This document shows positions 53,157 through 61,918 of a stretch of 64,000 nt of DNA, piece by piece. Every line of letters starts with the position of its first letter. The stretch's first letter is position 1. The position numbers and the translations under genes are program-made. The notes under the pieces are model-generated. The model was not told the DNA's origin, ran no database searches, and saw only the letters and a list, made by a program, of their open reading frames with translations. This stretch comes from Rhizobium brockwellii (GTDB taxonomy: Bacteria; Pseudomonadota; Alphaproteobacteria; Rhizobiales; Rhizobiaceae): positions 1,488,001-1,552,000 of the forward strand of contig NZ_CP053439.1 of assembly GCF_000769405.2 (NCBI RefSeq), read 5' to 3'.

Positions 53157-54428
53157 ATGATGGAGACACTCAACCTCGCTCTGTTCGTCGTCGAAGCCAT
53201 CGCCTATTTCGTGCTGATGGTGACGCTTCTGCATTTCCGTCACCGGCTCGGCCTCGGGGTTTTCCTGACGGCGCTCGGCGTCATGCATTTCATGGAGACC
53301 TATCTGGCGGCGGTGTTTTATGTTTCGCTGCCGTTCGGAGATGTGTCGCCGGGTTCATCCGTCTTCTTCTCCGGCAAGCTGATGATGATCCTGATGCTTT
53401 ACCTGCAGGAGGATGCCGCGACGGTGCGCCAGCCGATATACGGTCTCTTCCTCGGCAACCTGCTCACCGTCGGTATTGCCTGGGTGCTGCAACTGCACCA
53501 ACCGCTGCAGATATCGACCAACCACACACCCGACGTCGATTTCCTCAAGGAGATGGGCTGGCTGATGGTCTGGGGCACGGCGCTGCTCTATGTCGATTCG
53601 CTCGGCATCATCCTGCTTTACGAAAAACTCGGCGATTTCTTCCGTCGCCGGGTCGTCCTGCGTTTCCTGATTTCGGGCTTCGTGCTGCTGACCTTCGACC
53701 AGATCGGCTTCTTCGCCGCGCTGCATTACTTCCTGGATGTGCCGATCGCCGCATTCTGGGGCGGATGGAAGGCAAAAATGCTTGCCGTCTGCCTCTACGC
53801 GGCGATGTTCGCATTCTATGAATATCGTATTCGCCGCGTCGGTGCGGGCGGGTCCGCACGCTCGATTAGCGACGTATTCGGCGACCTGACGTTTCGCGAG
53901 CGCTACAACGATCTTCTTGAGCGCACCGGCCGCGACATGCTCACCGGCGTTTACGATCGGACGCGCATGGAAATGGAAGCGCCGCTGATGCTGCGCGAGG
54001 CACTGAAGCAGGGGCTATTCGCCACCGTCCTCATTATCGACGCCGATCACTTCAAGGATGTCAATGACGGCTACGGCCATCTCCAGGGCGACGAGGTGCT
54101 GAAAGCCATCGCCGCTCGGATCGGTACGACGCTGCGTTCCAGCGACCGTGTCTTCCGCTTCGGCGGCGAGGAATTCGTTGCCGTCTGTCCAGGCACCGAC
54201 CACGAGGAAGGTCTGCTGCTTGCCGAGCGCCTTCGCTGGACGATTGCAACCAGCGTCAAGACGCCGGATGACAGGCCGATCACGGTCAGCATCGGTGTTG
54301 CGACTGCCGACGAGGACGGCGTCGATTTGACCGCCGTGCTGACGGCTGCCGACGGCAGGCTCTATGTGGCCAAGAAGAGCGGCCGCAACTGCGTCGTCGG
54401 CCGCTCCGGCGTGGTGAAACTCAGTTAG
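53157..54428 (+). CDS. Membrane diguanylate cyclase (GGDEF)
   Basis: A 423-residue protein that makes cyclic di-GMP. The N-terminal half has about seven hydrophobic helices (LNLALFVVEAIAYFVLMVTLLHF, LGVFLTALGVMHFMETYLAAVFYVSLPF and on), a membrane sensor region of the MASE type. The GGDEF domain starts near RTGRDMLTGVYDRTRME (residue 255), with DHFKDVNDGYGHLQGDEVL (I-site and metal region) and the active-site GGEEF in RFGGEEFVAV near 341. The motif is intact, so it is probably an active cyclase. No EAL domain is present. Confidence 0.94.
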   Translation: MMETLNLALFVVEAIAYFVLMVTLLHFRHRLGLGVFLTALGVMHFMETYLAAVFYVSLPFGDVSPGSSVFFSGKLMMILMLYLQEDAATVRQPIYGLFLGNLLTVGIAWVLQLHQPLQISTNHTPDVDFLKEMGWLMVWGTALLYVDSLGIILLYEKLGDFFRRRVVLRFLISGFVLLTFDQIGFFAALHYFLDVPIAAFWGGWKAKMLAVCLYAAMFAFYEYRIRRVGAGGSARSISDVFGDLTFRERYNDLLERTGRDMLTGVYDRTRMEMEAPLMLREALKQGLFATVLIIDADHFKDVNDGYGHLQGDEVLKAIAARIGTTLRSSDRVFRFGGEEFVAVCPGTDHEEGLLLAERLRWTIATSVKTPDDRPITVSIGVATADEDGVDLTAVLTAADGRLYVAKKSGRNCVVGRSGVVKLS

Positions 54429-54625
54429 GCCTGGTGGGCTCGTCGATCAGCGCAGTGCGGTCGGCCGCAGGTGTTTAGGATGTTGCGTAAACAGAAACAC
54501 ATTCCCATATATTTGCGTATTTTCAACAGGTTATGAGATCCACAAAAACGGCTTGTTAGCGTAACGTAAACGTGATCTCCATTGCCGCAGCATTCCGGAT
54601 GAGCTTTCCGGCAAGGGGCGTGGAC

Positions 54626-55855
54626 ATGAGTGATTCAGTTGCAGGACAGAAAGTCGATGGCGGCGAGTTTGCCGTTTTGTGTATCGGCGGGTTTCTTCTT
54701 TCGATTGCCTATGGCGTGACCTTTCTGATCCCGGTGCTGGTGGGTGAGCGCGGCGGCGACGAGGCGCTGGCCGGCCTGATCATTTCGGCTGCGACTGTCA
54801 GCACCGTCATTCTCGTGATCCTGTCCGGCCACATCGCGGATGCCATTGGCTCGGCGCGGGCGGTGGCTGTTTCGGGATTGTTTCTTGCCGCGTCAGCGCT
54901 CGGATTCGTCATGGTTCCCTCAGCTGGGCTGAGCCTGATGGCGGTCGGTTTCATCCTCGGCATAGGCTGGGGCACCTTCTATGCGCTCGGACCCATTCTG
55001 GTCGCCGCGATCGTCGAACCCGAACATCGGATCAGGTTTTTTGCTCTGCTTTCGGGATCGATGATGTCGGGCATCGGCGCCGGACCGATCATTGGCCGCA
55101 TCGCCACCAATTGGTCGATGCCGATTGAGGCGGCCTTCGCGTTTGCGTTCCTTGCCAGTCTCGCCGGCGGTGCGCTTTACTTTTTGCTCCATATCCGGCT
55201 GACCAAGGCCGGCAAGATTTTGCCTCATGTCAACAAGATCTCATTTGGCTCAGCACGCGAGGTGATCGGCTCGCGGGCCATCTATTCCATCATTATGGTC
55301 GGCATCGGTGGCGCGATTTTCGGCGGGTTGTCCAGCTTTCAGACTAGCTACGCCAAGGCGCATGGGTTCGACTACTCGCTGTTCTTCATCGGCTTCATGT
55401 CCGCCGCGATTCTGAGCCGGCTGTTCGTGGCGGGATATGTGGTCAAGAAAGACCCACTCTATTCGCTTGTGGTCCTGACAAGTCTGACGCTGGTATCGAT
55501 CGTGCTGTTCCTGATGCTGACATCAAATCAGTTTGCCTATCTGGGAGGCGCGGCAATGCTGGGGGTGGGCTACGGCTTGACTTATTCCGTCATCAACGGC
55601 CTGGCGGCCAATGAGGCTCCTGCCGGCCTTATGCCGCAATCGCTGCTGTTATTTTCGCTCGCCTATTCCATCGGCGTCTTCGGCTTTCCACTGATCGCCG
55701 GCAATCTGATCGTTTCCTCCGGCGTGCAGACCATGCTGTACGTCGTGCTCCTGCTTGCCGTCCTGAATTTTGCAATCGTCCTGTTTCGTGTTGCCCACCG
55801 TGCAACGCAAGAACGAAACAAAGCATTCGTAGGAGACAATACAAGCACTCTGTGA
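54626..55855 (+). CDS. MFS transporter
   Basis: A 409-residue membrane protein with about twelve hydrophobic helices in two halves and a polar central loop near residues 190-205 (KAGKILPHVNKISFGSAREVI). The MFS A-motif is loosely kept in GHIADAIGSARA near 71-82. A C-motif-like GIGWGTFYALGP lies near 112-123. The substrate is unknown; similar proteins export small molecules or import sugars. AAGGGG is near the ATG at 54626; a GTG at 54572 would add 18 residues. Confidence 0.9.
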   Translation: MSDSVAGQKVDGGEFAVLCIGGFLLSIAYGVTFLIPVLVGERGGDEALAGLIISAATVSTVILVILSGHIADAIGSARAVAVSGLFLAASALGFVMVPSAGLSLMAVGFILGIGWGTFYALGPILVAAIVEPEHRIRFFALLSGSMMSGIGAGPIIGRIATNWSMPIEAAFAFAFLASLAGGALYFLLHIRLTKAGKILPHVNKISFGSAREVIGSRAIYSIIMVGIGGAIFGGLSSFQTSYAKAHGFDYSLFFIGFMSAAILSRLFVAGYVVKKDPLYSLVVLTSLTLVSIVLFLMLTSNQFAYLGGAAMLGVGYGLTYSVINGLAANEAPAGLMPQSLLLFSLAYSIGVFGFPLIAGNLIVSSGVQTMLYVVLLLAVLNFAIVLFRVAHRATQERNKAFVGDNTSTL

Positions 55856-55913
55856 CCGGTGACCGAGGCCGGCGAAGGGGCCGGCAAGTTTAACCTGCCC
55901 AGCCCCGGCTCAC

Positions 55914-56690
55914 TCAGGCAGCGCGGAAGATCTTGGCGCCGGAGGGGGCACTCGTCATGCCGCCGTCGACAGTGATCTCGATGCCGGTGACATTGGCCGA
56001 ATCATCCGAAGCCAGATAGAGCGCCGCCTTGGCGATTTCGTCGGCTTCGCTCATGCGGCCGAGCGGGCTCATGCCGCCGATGCGGGCCTCAAGCGCTGAC
56101 ATTGCGTCTTCCGTCTGAGCCATCGGCGACCAGATCGGCGTCTTCGTGCCGCCGGGCGTCACTTGATTGACGCGGATGCCGCGCGGCGCGAGTTCGGACG
56201 CCATATTGCGCGTCATCGCGCGGACCGCCGCCTTGGTCGCCGCATAGGCCGACCAGCCGGGAGCGCCGAGCACGGCATGCACGGAACCGTTGAGGATCAC
56301 CGAAGCGCCGTCATTGAGATGCGGTAGGGCCGACTGCACGGTGAAGAAAACCGCCGTGAGGTTGGTGCTGATAATCTGGTTAAATTGCTCCGGCGATGTT
56401 TCGCCGAGCGGCGTCGCGCCGCCGATGCCGGCATTGGCGAAGACGATGTCGAACTTGCCGAGCTTTCCGGCGGCTTCCGCAAAGGCCTTCTCGGTGGCGG
56501 CGACATCGGTGACGTCGACCTTCAGTGCCAGCACGCCGGCTCCCAGCGCCTTTTCGGCGGCAGCGAGCGTTTCCGGGTTGCGGCCGGTGATCACCACCCT
56601 GGCACCCTCGTCGATGAAGACCCTGGCGGTCGCAAGACCGATGCCGCTGTTTCCGCCGGTGATCAGGGCGACCTTGTTTCTTAGACGCAT
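55914..56690 (-). CDS. SDR family oxidoreductase
   Basis: A 258-residue classical SDR. It has the cofactor motif ITGGNSGIGLATARVF (residues 10-25) with VVITGRNPE near 33, NAGIGG near 87, the catalytic Ser near GSVHAVLGAPG and YAATKAAVRAMTRN with Tyr and Lys in place near 153-157. The C-terminal VTGIEITVDGGMTSA is usual. It is divergent from a TetR gene with palindromes between them, so it is probably that regulator's target. The substrate is unknown; a quinone or aldehyde is possible. Confidence 0.93.
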   Translation of the reverse strand: MRLRNKVALITGGNSGIGLATARVFIDEGARVVITGRNPETLAAAEKALGAGVLALKVDVTDVAATEKAFAEAAGKLGKFDIVFANAGIGGATPLGETSPEQFNQIISTNLTAVFFTVQSALPHLNDGASVILNGSVHAVLGAPGWSAYAATKAAVRAMTRNMASELAPRGIRVNQVTPGGTKTPIWSPMAQTEDAMSALEARIGGMSPLGRMSEADEIAKAALYLASDDSANVTGIEITVDGGMTSAPSGAKIFRAA

Positions 56691-56722
56691 GATTCATGCT
56701 CCTCTTGGAATTGGCAACGATC

Positions 56723-56764
56723 TAGATTATGATCGTTATCTACAAGGATTATGATTATAATCTA
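56723..56764. promoter_or_regulatory. Operator-like inverted repeats between the SDR and TetR genes
   Basis: An imperfect 20-base palindrome at 56723-56742 (TAGAT...ATCTA arms, 16 of 20 symmetric) and GATTATAATC (perfect, 56753-56762). Arms reading TAGATTAT occur at 56723 and, inverted, ending at 56764. A TetR dimer site here could control both divergent genes. Confidence 0.55.
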
Positions 56765-56798
56765 CATGAGTCAAGAGGCAGTGCCGGGGAGATGTCCG

Positions 56799-57374
56799 AT
56801 GGGCCGTTCGCAGCTGGAAAAACAGAAGACGCACGAGAAGATTGTCGAGACCGCGTCGAAGCGGCTGCGCGAGGAGGGGCTCGAAGGTATTGGCGTCGCC
56901 GACCTGATGAAGGAAGCCGGATTGACCGTCGGGGGCTTCTACAAGCATTTCGCCTCCCGCGACGATCTGGTCGCCGAGGCGATCCAGTCCGCTTTCGATT
57001 CATGGGGACGCAAGCTGGAGGCCGAGGGGGTGAACCCGGCGGAGATGGCGGCCGCCGATGTCGCCGATCGTTATGTGAGCGCCTATCATCGCGACAATCC
57101 CGGTGAGGGCTGCCCTTTTGCCGCGCTGATCTCCGATATATCACGCAGCGGCGAGAAGGCGCGGGGGATTGCGACGGACGGGCTCAGGCGGAATTTCGCG
57201 TCACTGGCGAGCAAGGCTGCGGGAGCGGACGAAGGAGAAAGACGGCGCAAGGCAATCATGGCCTTCGCGATGATGGCCGGTGGCGTCGGCCTTGCCCGGA
57301 TTTCGTCCGATGAAAAGCTCTCGGCTGAAATCCTGGCGACGGTCCGGGATTTTGTCGCCGATATCGACAAATGA
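56799..57374 (+). CDS. TetR/AcrR family regulator
   Basis: A 191-residue TetR-type repressor. The helix-turn-helix is near residues 8-55 (KTHEKIVETASKRLREEGLEGIGVADLMKEAGLTVGGFYKHFASRDDLVAEAI). The C-terminal ligand-binding part includes the pattern PGEGCPFAALISDISR near 103-118, seen in a subgroup that controls SDR and related genes. The start MGRSQLEKQ at 56799 is chosen; longer forms start at ATGs next to the operator-like palindromes. Divergent from the SDR gene at 55914-56690, its likely target. Confidence 0.93.
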   Translation: MGRSQLEKQKTHEKIVETASKRLREEGLEGIGVADLMKEAGLTVGGFYKHFASRDDLVAEAIQSAFDSWGRKLEAEGVNPAEMAAADVADRYVSAYHRDNPGEGCPFAALISDISRSGEKARGIATDGLRRNFASLASKAAGADEGERRRKAIMAFAMMAGGVGLARISSDEKLSAEILATVRDFVADIDK

Positions 57375-57400
57375 AAAACGGCCGGCAAAGGCCGACCGTT
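57374..57400 (-). terminator. Terminator downstream of azoR
   Basis: Inverted repeat AACGGCCGGC / GCCGACCGTT around AAAG, between the converging TetR and azoR genes. On the minus-strand RNA the one irregular pair is a G-U wobble and the stem is followed by five U, so it fits a rho-independent terminator for azoR. Confidence 0.7.
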
Positions 57401-57422
57401 CCATGGAGCGTTCAGCAGCCGA

Positions 57423-58037
57423 TCAGGCGGCCAGTGCGATTTCCTGGACGCGCGACTTGGCGGCGTCGATCGCCTTTTCGGCAGCTTCCGGACCGAAGGC
57501 CAGGCCTTCGACATAGATGGTCTCGATATCGCTGATGCCGAGGAAGCCGAGAACCGACTTCAGGTACGGCACTGCATGGTTCAAGGGAGCGGCCGGGCCC
57601 TGTGAGTAGACGCCACCCGAGGCGAGCACGACATAAACCTTCTTGCCGGTTGCGAGGCCGACCGGGCCGCTTTCCGTGTACTTGAAGGTCAGGCCGGCGC
57701 GGGCGACGTTGTCGATCCAGGTCTTCAGCGACGAATAGATGTTGAAGTTGATGAGGCCGGTGCTGATGACGATCGTATCGGCGGCAAGCAGTTCGTTGAC
57801 AAGCTCGTCGGAAGTCTTGACGGCCGCGGTTTCCTCAGCGGTGCGGGCCTCGGCCGGCTTGCGGATTGCGCCGGTGAAGAGGTCATCGATATGCGGCAGC
57901 GGGGTAGCGGCAAGATCGCGGCGGACGACGACGCTGCCCGGATTCTGGTTCTTCAGCTTTTCGGCGAGATCGACAGCGATCGGCGTCGAGAGCGATTCGG
58001 CACGCGGGCTGGACGTCAGAAGAAGGATGGACGACAT
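57423..58037 (-). CDS. azoR: FMN-dependent NADH-azoreductase
   Basis: A 204-residue flavodoxin-fold quinone/azo reductase of the AzoR family: ILLLTSSPRAESLSTPIAVDLAEKL at the start (FMN phosphate loop SPRAESLS, residues 9-16), LINFNIYSSLKTWIDNVARAGLTFKYTESGPVGLATGKKVYVVLASGGVYS in the middle (family motif near 97-147) and ISDIETIYVEGLAFGPE at the end. It probably reduces quinones under electrophile stress. Divergent from a LysR gene with a LysR box between them. Confidence 0.94.
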   Translation of the reverse strand: MSSILLLTSSPRAESLSTPIAVDLAEKLKNQNPGSVVVRRDLAATPLPHIDDLFTGAIRKPAEARTAEETAAVKTSDELVNELLAADTIVISTGLINFNIYSSLKTWIDNVARAGLTFKYTESGPVGLATGKKVYVVLASGGVYSQGPAAPLNHAVPYLKSVLGFLGISDIETIYVEGLAFGPEAAEKAIDAAKSRVQEIALAA

Positions 58038-58147
58038 GGTGCATTTCCTTTCGAATGGAATTTGACGGCCCGTTGCTGGGAGGTGAGCCGCAGTCTCGAT
58101 GAGGAAAATAGGTCTGGCCTGCTATCGAAAAAACGGTGATAATGTCG

Positions 58148-58162
58148 ATCGAAACTATCGAT
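58148..58162. promoter_or_regulatory. LysR-type box between azoR and its regulator
   Basis: ATCGAAACTATCGAT contains the T-N11-A pattern with arms TCGA and TCGA. A second CTATCGA half-site lies 27 bases upstream at 58121. It is a candidate binding site for the adjacent LysR protein controlling both divergent genes. Confidence 0.5.
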
Positions 58163-58176
58163 GGAATGGATAGAAG

Positions 58177-59145
58177 ATGGTGCCAAACCCCACTCTGGAC
58201 CAATTGCAGGTGTTTCTGACCGTTGCCGAGACTGGCAGCTTCTCGGCCGCTTCGCGGGCGCTGAACCGGGCGCAGTCGGTCGTCAGCTATACGATTGCCA
58301 ATCTGGAGGCACAGCTGGAAGTGCCGCTTTTCGAGCGCTCCGGCGCCCGCCAGCCGAAGCTGACGGAGGCGGGCAAGGCGATGCTGGAGGATGCGAGGCG
58401 CATTCTGGGCAACCTGCAGGTCATGCGGGCGCGCGTCAAGAGCCTGAGGGAAGGGCTCGAAGCGGAGGTATCCGTCGCCATCAGCGTCATGGTGCCTTCA
58501 CGAGCCCTGGTGGATGTACTCCACGAATTCCGCGAGATGTTTCCATCCGTTTCGTTGAGCCTCAATGTCGGCGAACTCGGAATGGTCATGGATCTCGTCC
58601 TGAGCGGCAAGGCGACGATCGGGATTGGTGGCGCGGTCGTCCAGCAGGACGATTCGATCGTCACGGAACGAATCGGTCACTCCTTCATGTTGCCGGTTGC
58701 CGCGCGCAACCACCCGCTTGCCGGGATCGGCCGGCCGCTGACGCTCGGCGACGTCCGCGAGGAAGTGCAACTCGTTGTCACCGATGCGTCGGGCCGGACG
58801 AAGGGGCGCGATTTCAACGTTCTGTCCTACAAGACATGGCGCGTCAGCGATATTGCGACGAAGCACCAGCTCATCAGGGCCGGCCTTGGCTGGGGCGGCC
58901 TTCCGGCTTCCGTGATTCATGACGATCTGACGAGCGGCAGGCTCGTCCATCTCGATCTGGATGCCTACGAACAGGGAGAGTATCCCATATATTCGGTCCG
59001 TCAGCTCGCCAACCCGCCCGGACCTGCCGCCACCTGGATGATCGACGCGTTCCGCACGCGGCTTTCCGCCTGCCCGAGCCAAGTCGATTTCCATGCTCAG
59101 ATAGCGGAACTGCAGGAAGCTGGTACGCCGCTTGCGGCCGAATGA
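58177..59145 (+). CDS. LysR family transcriptional regulator, probably of azoR
   Basis: A 322-residue LysR-type regulator. The winged helix is near residues 6-42 (LDQLQVFLTVAETGSFSAASRALNRAQSVVSYTIANLE, then EVPLFERSGARQPKLTEAGKAML), followed by an effector domain from about 92 to 300. It is divergent from azoR with a T-N11-A box in between, the classic LysR arrangement, so it probably activates or represses azoR in response to a quinone or a similar compound (inference). Confidence 0.93.
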   Translation: MVPNPTLDQLQVFLTVAETGSFSAASRALNRAQSVVSYTIANLEAQLEVPLFERSGARQPKLTEAGKAMLEDARRILGNLQVMRARVKSLREGLEAEVSVAISVMVPSRALVDVLHEFREMFPSVSLSLNVGELGMVMDLVLSGKATIGIGGAVVQQDDSIVTERIGHSFMLPVAARNHPLAGIGRPLTLGDVREEVQLVVTDASGRTKGRDFNVLSYKTWRVSDIATKHQLIRAGLGWGGLPASVIHDDLTSGRLVHLDLDAYEQGEYPIYSVRQLANPPGPAATWMIDAFRTRLSACPSQVDFHAQIAELQEAGTPLAAE

Positions 59146-59170
59146 CGAAGGCGCGGGTGCCGCGCCTTCG
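59146..59170. terminator. Bidirectional terminator between LysR and cpdB-type genes
   Basis: Perfect 10-base stem CGAAGGCGCG / CGCGCCTTCG with a 5-base loop, right at the end of the LysR gene and 18 bases from the stop of the converging nucleotidase gene. Confidence 0.7.
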
Positions 59171-59187
59171 CTGATATTGTGCTCGGC

Positions 59188-61176
59188 CTAAAGAACCAGC
59201 CTGAACTTCGAGAACCCGTCGGCCCCTTCGCCGGCATCCTCGATCTTGACGCTTTTGACCTCGGTGAGGAACTGCTTCGCCTTCGGGCCGCTTTCAAAGG
59301 TCGCGGTCGTGCCTGGGAGCGGCTTGAAGGTCCAGTTTGCGTCGGCCGACGGATTGATCGTGCCCTGATCATGGATATAGCGGACGATGACGTCGCGGTT
59401 GGTATCCGGCGCCTGGAAGATCACCTTATCAGCGGTGATCTCAGGGAAATTGCCGCCGCCGCCGGCGCGGTAGTTGTTCGAGACGACGACGAACTTCTGA
59501 GCCGGATCGATCGGCTTGCCGTCGAAGGCGAGGTTCTGAATGCGGTTGGCGTCCGGATGGATCGGTTTGCCGGACGAATCATATTTCGGCGGCTGCGACA
59601 GGTCGATCTGGTAGGTGACGCCGTCGATCACGTCGAAATTGTAGGACGGGAAATCGTTGTTGAGCAGGGCCGCATCTTTTGAGCCGGCCTCGATGTGATT
59701 GAACATGCCGGCCGACATTTCGAGCCAGTTCTTCACCTGGGCGCCGGTAATGGTGACAGCCTGCACCGTGTTCGGGTAGAGATAGAGGTCGGCGACGTTC
59801 TTGATGGCGATATCGCCGGCCGGAACGTCGGTATAGTAGTCGGCGCCGCCGCGACCGCCGGCCTTGAAGGGGGCCGCCGCCGAAAGCACCGGCAGGTCCT
59901 TGAACTCGGTGTCGGCGAGCATCTGCTTGATGTACCAGGTCTGGGCTTGGCTGACGACCTGCACCGAGGGATCGTCGGCGACGAGTGCGAAGTAGGAATA
60001 GAGCGGTGCTGACGTCTTGCCGACCGGGGTGCGGACATAGGCAAGTGTCGCCTCGTGCTCGGCCTTAGCGGCTTCGATCACGTCCTTCTTGTCGGCGTAG
60101 TCGGCAACCACCTTCTTCTTGTCGTCGCGATGATAGATCGGCCGTGCTTCCGAGGTGAAATCGACGATCTTCCAGCTGTTGCCGTCCTTTTCGAGCAGCA
60201 GGTCGATAAGGCCGAGATGCGAGCCCCAGAAGCCGGCCATCACGGCGGGCTTGCCGTGCAGCGTGCCCTTGACGGGGTCGGCATTGGTGACGCCGTCCCA
60301 GCTCTTCGGGCCGGGGAAGACGAGATGCTGGTGGCCGGTGAAGATCGCGTCGATCCCATCGACGGCGGCGAGATGCAGCGAGGCGTTCTCCATCTTTTCG
60401 GATGGTGCGCTGCCGTCGATGCCGGAATGCGAGAGCGCAATGATGATATCGGCGCCGGCTTCCTTCATGGCGGGAACCCAGGCCTTGGCGGCCTCGACGA
60501 TGTCGCGCGTCTGCGCCTTGCCTTCAAGGTTCTTGATGTCCCAGAGCATGATCTGCGGCGGTACGAAACCGATGAAGCCGATCTTGACGGGGCTTTCGTT
60601 GCCGGCGCCATCCTTGATCTGCTTTTCGACGATAATGTAGGGCTTGAAGAAGAGATCGTCCTGCTTCGGGTCCGAGGCGAGTTGACCCTTGGTCAGGTTG
60701 GCGCAGACGAAGGGGAAATTCGCGCCTGATAGGACCTTGAACATGAAGTCGAGGCCGTAGTTGAACTCGTGATTGCCGAGCGTGCCAACCGTATAGCCGA
60801 GCGTGTTCATCGCCTTGATTACCGGATGGACGTCGCCATCCTTCATGCCATGCTGATAGGCCATGTAATCGCCCATCGGATTGCCCTGCAGCACGTCACC
60901 ATTGTCGATCAGCAGCGAGTTGATAGCCTCGGCGCGGATACCGTCGATGATCGTCCCGGTGCGCGACAGGCCCATCGTGTCGTTAGGCTTGTCGGCATAA
61001 TAGTCATAGGGGAAGACGTTGACGTGAATGTCGGTCGTTTCCATCAACCTGAGATGCGCCTGGTTGGCGCTGGCGCGGGCGCTGAAAGGATGCAGCAGCA
61101 CCAGGGCGGAAGTGGCGGCGAGGCCACCGAGCAGGGAACGGCGGCTCATTACACCAACATCGAAAATGGAAGACAT
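59188..61176 (-). CDS. cpdB: Bifunctional 2',3'-cyclic-nucleotide 2'-phosphodiesterase/3'-nucleotidase
   Basis: Periplasmic enzyme releasing nucleosides from cyclic and 3' nucleotides for salvage of phosphate and purine/pyrimidine. The 662-residue protein has a Tat-type signal (MSRRSLLGGLAATSALVLLHPFSARA). A metallophosphatase domain follows: ETTDIHVNVFPYDYY near residue 46, LLIDNGDVLQGNPMGDY near 86, GNHEFNYGLDF near 134 and the later His motifs in ALSHSG and TGHQHLVFPG. The C-terminal 5'-nucleotidase domain holds the substrate-binding GGGGNFPEIT near 590. AAGGAGAG precedes the ATG at 61176. Confidence 0.93.
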   Translation of the reverse strand: MSSIFDVGVMSRRSLLGGLAATSALVLLHPFSARASANQAHLRLMETTDIHVNVFPYDYYADKPNDTMGLSRTGTIIDGIRAEAINSLLIDNGDVLQGNPMGDYMAYQHGMKDGDVHPVIKAMNTLGYTVGTLGNHEFNYGLDFMFKVLSGANFPFVCANLTKGQLASDPKQDDLFFKPYIIVEKQIKDGAGNESPVKIGFIGFVPPQIMLWDIKNLEGKAQTRDIVEAAKAWVPAMKEAGADIIIALSHSGIDGSAPSEKMENASLHLAAVDGIDAIFTGHQHLVFPGPKSWDGVTNADPVKGTLHGKPAVMAGFWGSHLGLIDLLLEKDGNSWKIVDFTSEARPIYHRDDKKKVVADYADKKDVIEAAKAEHEATLAYVRTPVGKTSAPLYSYFALVADDPSVQVVSQAQTWYIKQMLADTEFKDLPVLSAAAPFKAGGRGGADYYTDVPAGDIAIKNVADLYLYPNTVQAVTITGAQVKNWLEMSAGMFNHIEAGSKDAALLNNDFPSYNFDVIDGVTYQIDLSQPPKYDSSGKPIHPDANRIQNLAFDGKPIDPAQKFVVVSNNYRAGGGGNFPEITADKVIFQAPDTNRDVIVRYIHDQGTINPSADANWTFKPLPGTTATFESGPKAKQFLTEVKSVKIEDAGEGADGFSKFRLVL

Positions 61177-61428
61177 GGAAACTCTCCTTAGGATCATGCA
61201 TCGTCCGGCCCGTCAAAATTAGGACGATTTGGCGAGGAGTACACTGCGAAAATGACAGGACGTCAAAACAATCCGCCGGAAAAGCGTCATGGCTCAGAAA
61301 TGCAATTTATGATATATTTATTCGGCACCAGGCTGCAGCAGACGTAAGGCCACGGTCACCCTCGGCGTCAGTGTCAACCGCAGCCGTTGGAGCGATCTCA
61401 GCCGCTCCGGCGCAAAGGTGGGGCAGCC

Positions 61429-61833
61429 TTACGGGTTTGGCGTCGATGTCGCTGAGTGAGGCGTCCGCTCGACGTTGGCGGTGGGTCTAACCAGCGGGCG
61501 TACCGCCAGCACAGGCCGCATCTCCTTGTGGAAAAAGCGGAAATAGGAGGAGATCTGTGCCCGCGCATTTGAATTCACGTCGAACTGGATGCCGACGCGG
61601 CCATTGTGCTTCCAGCGGATGACGCCTTCGAGCAGCCCGAGGTTTTCGGCCTCGATGCGCACCTTGCTGCCGGAGGCGGCATGGAACGGCCCCTTCATCT
61701 CCAGGGCGGCACCGGTTGGCGATAGGTCGAGGATGCGGGCGTCCACCTGGCTGTTCAGATATTTGACATGGCCGAACACGCGGCAGTTTTTCCGATCAGT
61801 CTTTCGGGCCGTGATTTTCAAGTTGCGGGTCAT
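61429..61833 (-). CDS. PilZ domain protein
   Basis: A 134-residue protein with a PilZ cyclic di-GMP receptor domain: RKTDRKNCRVFGHVKYLNSQVDARILDLSPTGAALEM, where an Arg-rich segment and the DLSPTG (D-x-S-x-x-G) motif form the ligand site, followed by LEGVIRWKHNGRVGIQFDV. An unstructured tail of about 30 residues (RPLVRPTANVERTP and on) ends it. The start at 61833 has AAGGGAG before it. It could respond to the diguanylate cyclase encoded at 53157, among many others in the cell. Confidence 0.88.
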   Translation of the reverse strand: MTRNLKITARKTDRKNCRVFGHVKYLNSQVDARILDLSPTGAALEMKGPFHAASGSKVRIEAENLGLLEGVIRWKHNGRVGIQFDVNSNARAQISSYFRFFHKEMRPVLAVRPLVRPTANVERTPHSATSTPNP

Positions 61834-61918
61834 ATTGTCTCCCTTGGTATAGCCGGGGAGCATAGCGCGGGAAAATTGAAATGGTTTTAGGGGCTTGGCT
61901 AAAATTGCAGTGAAACCG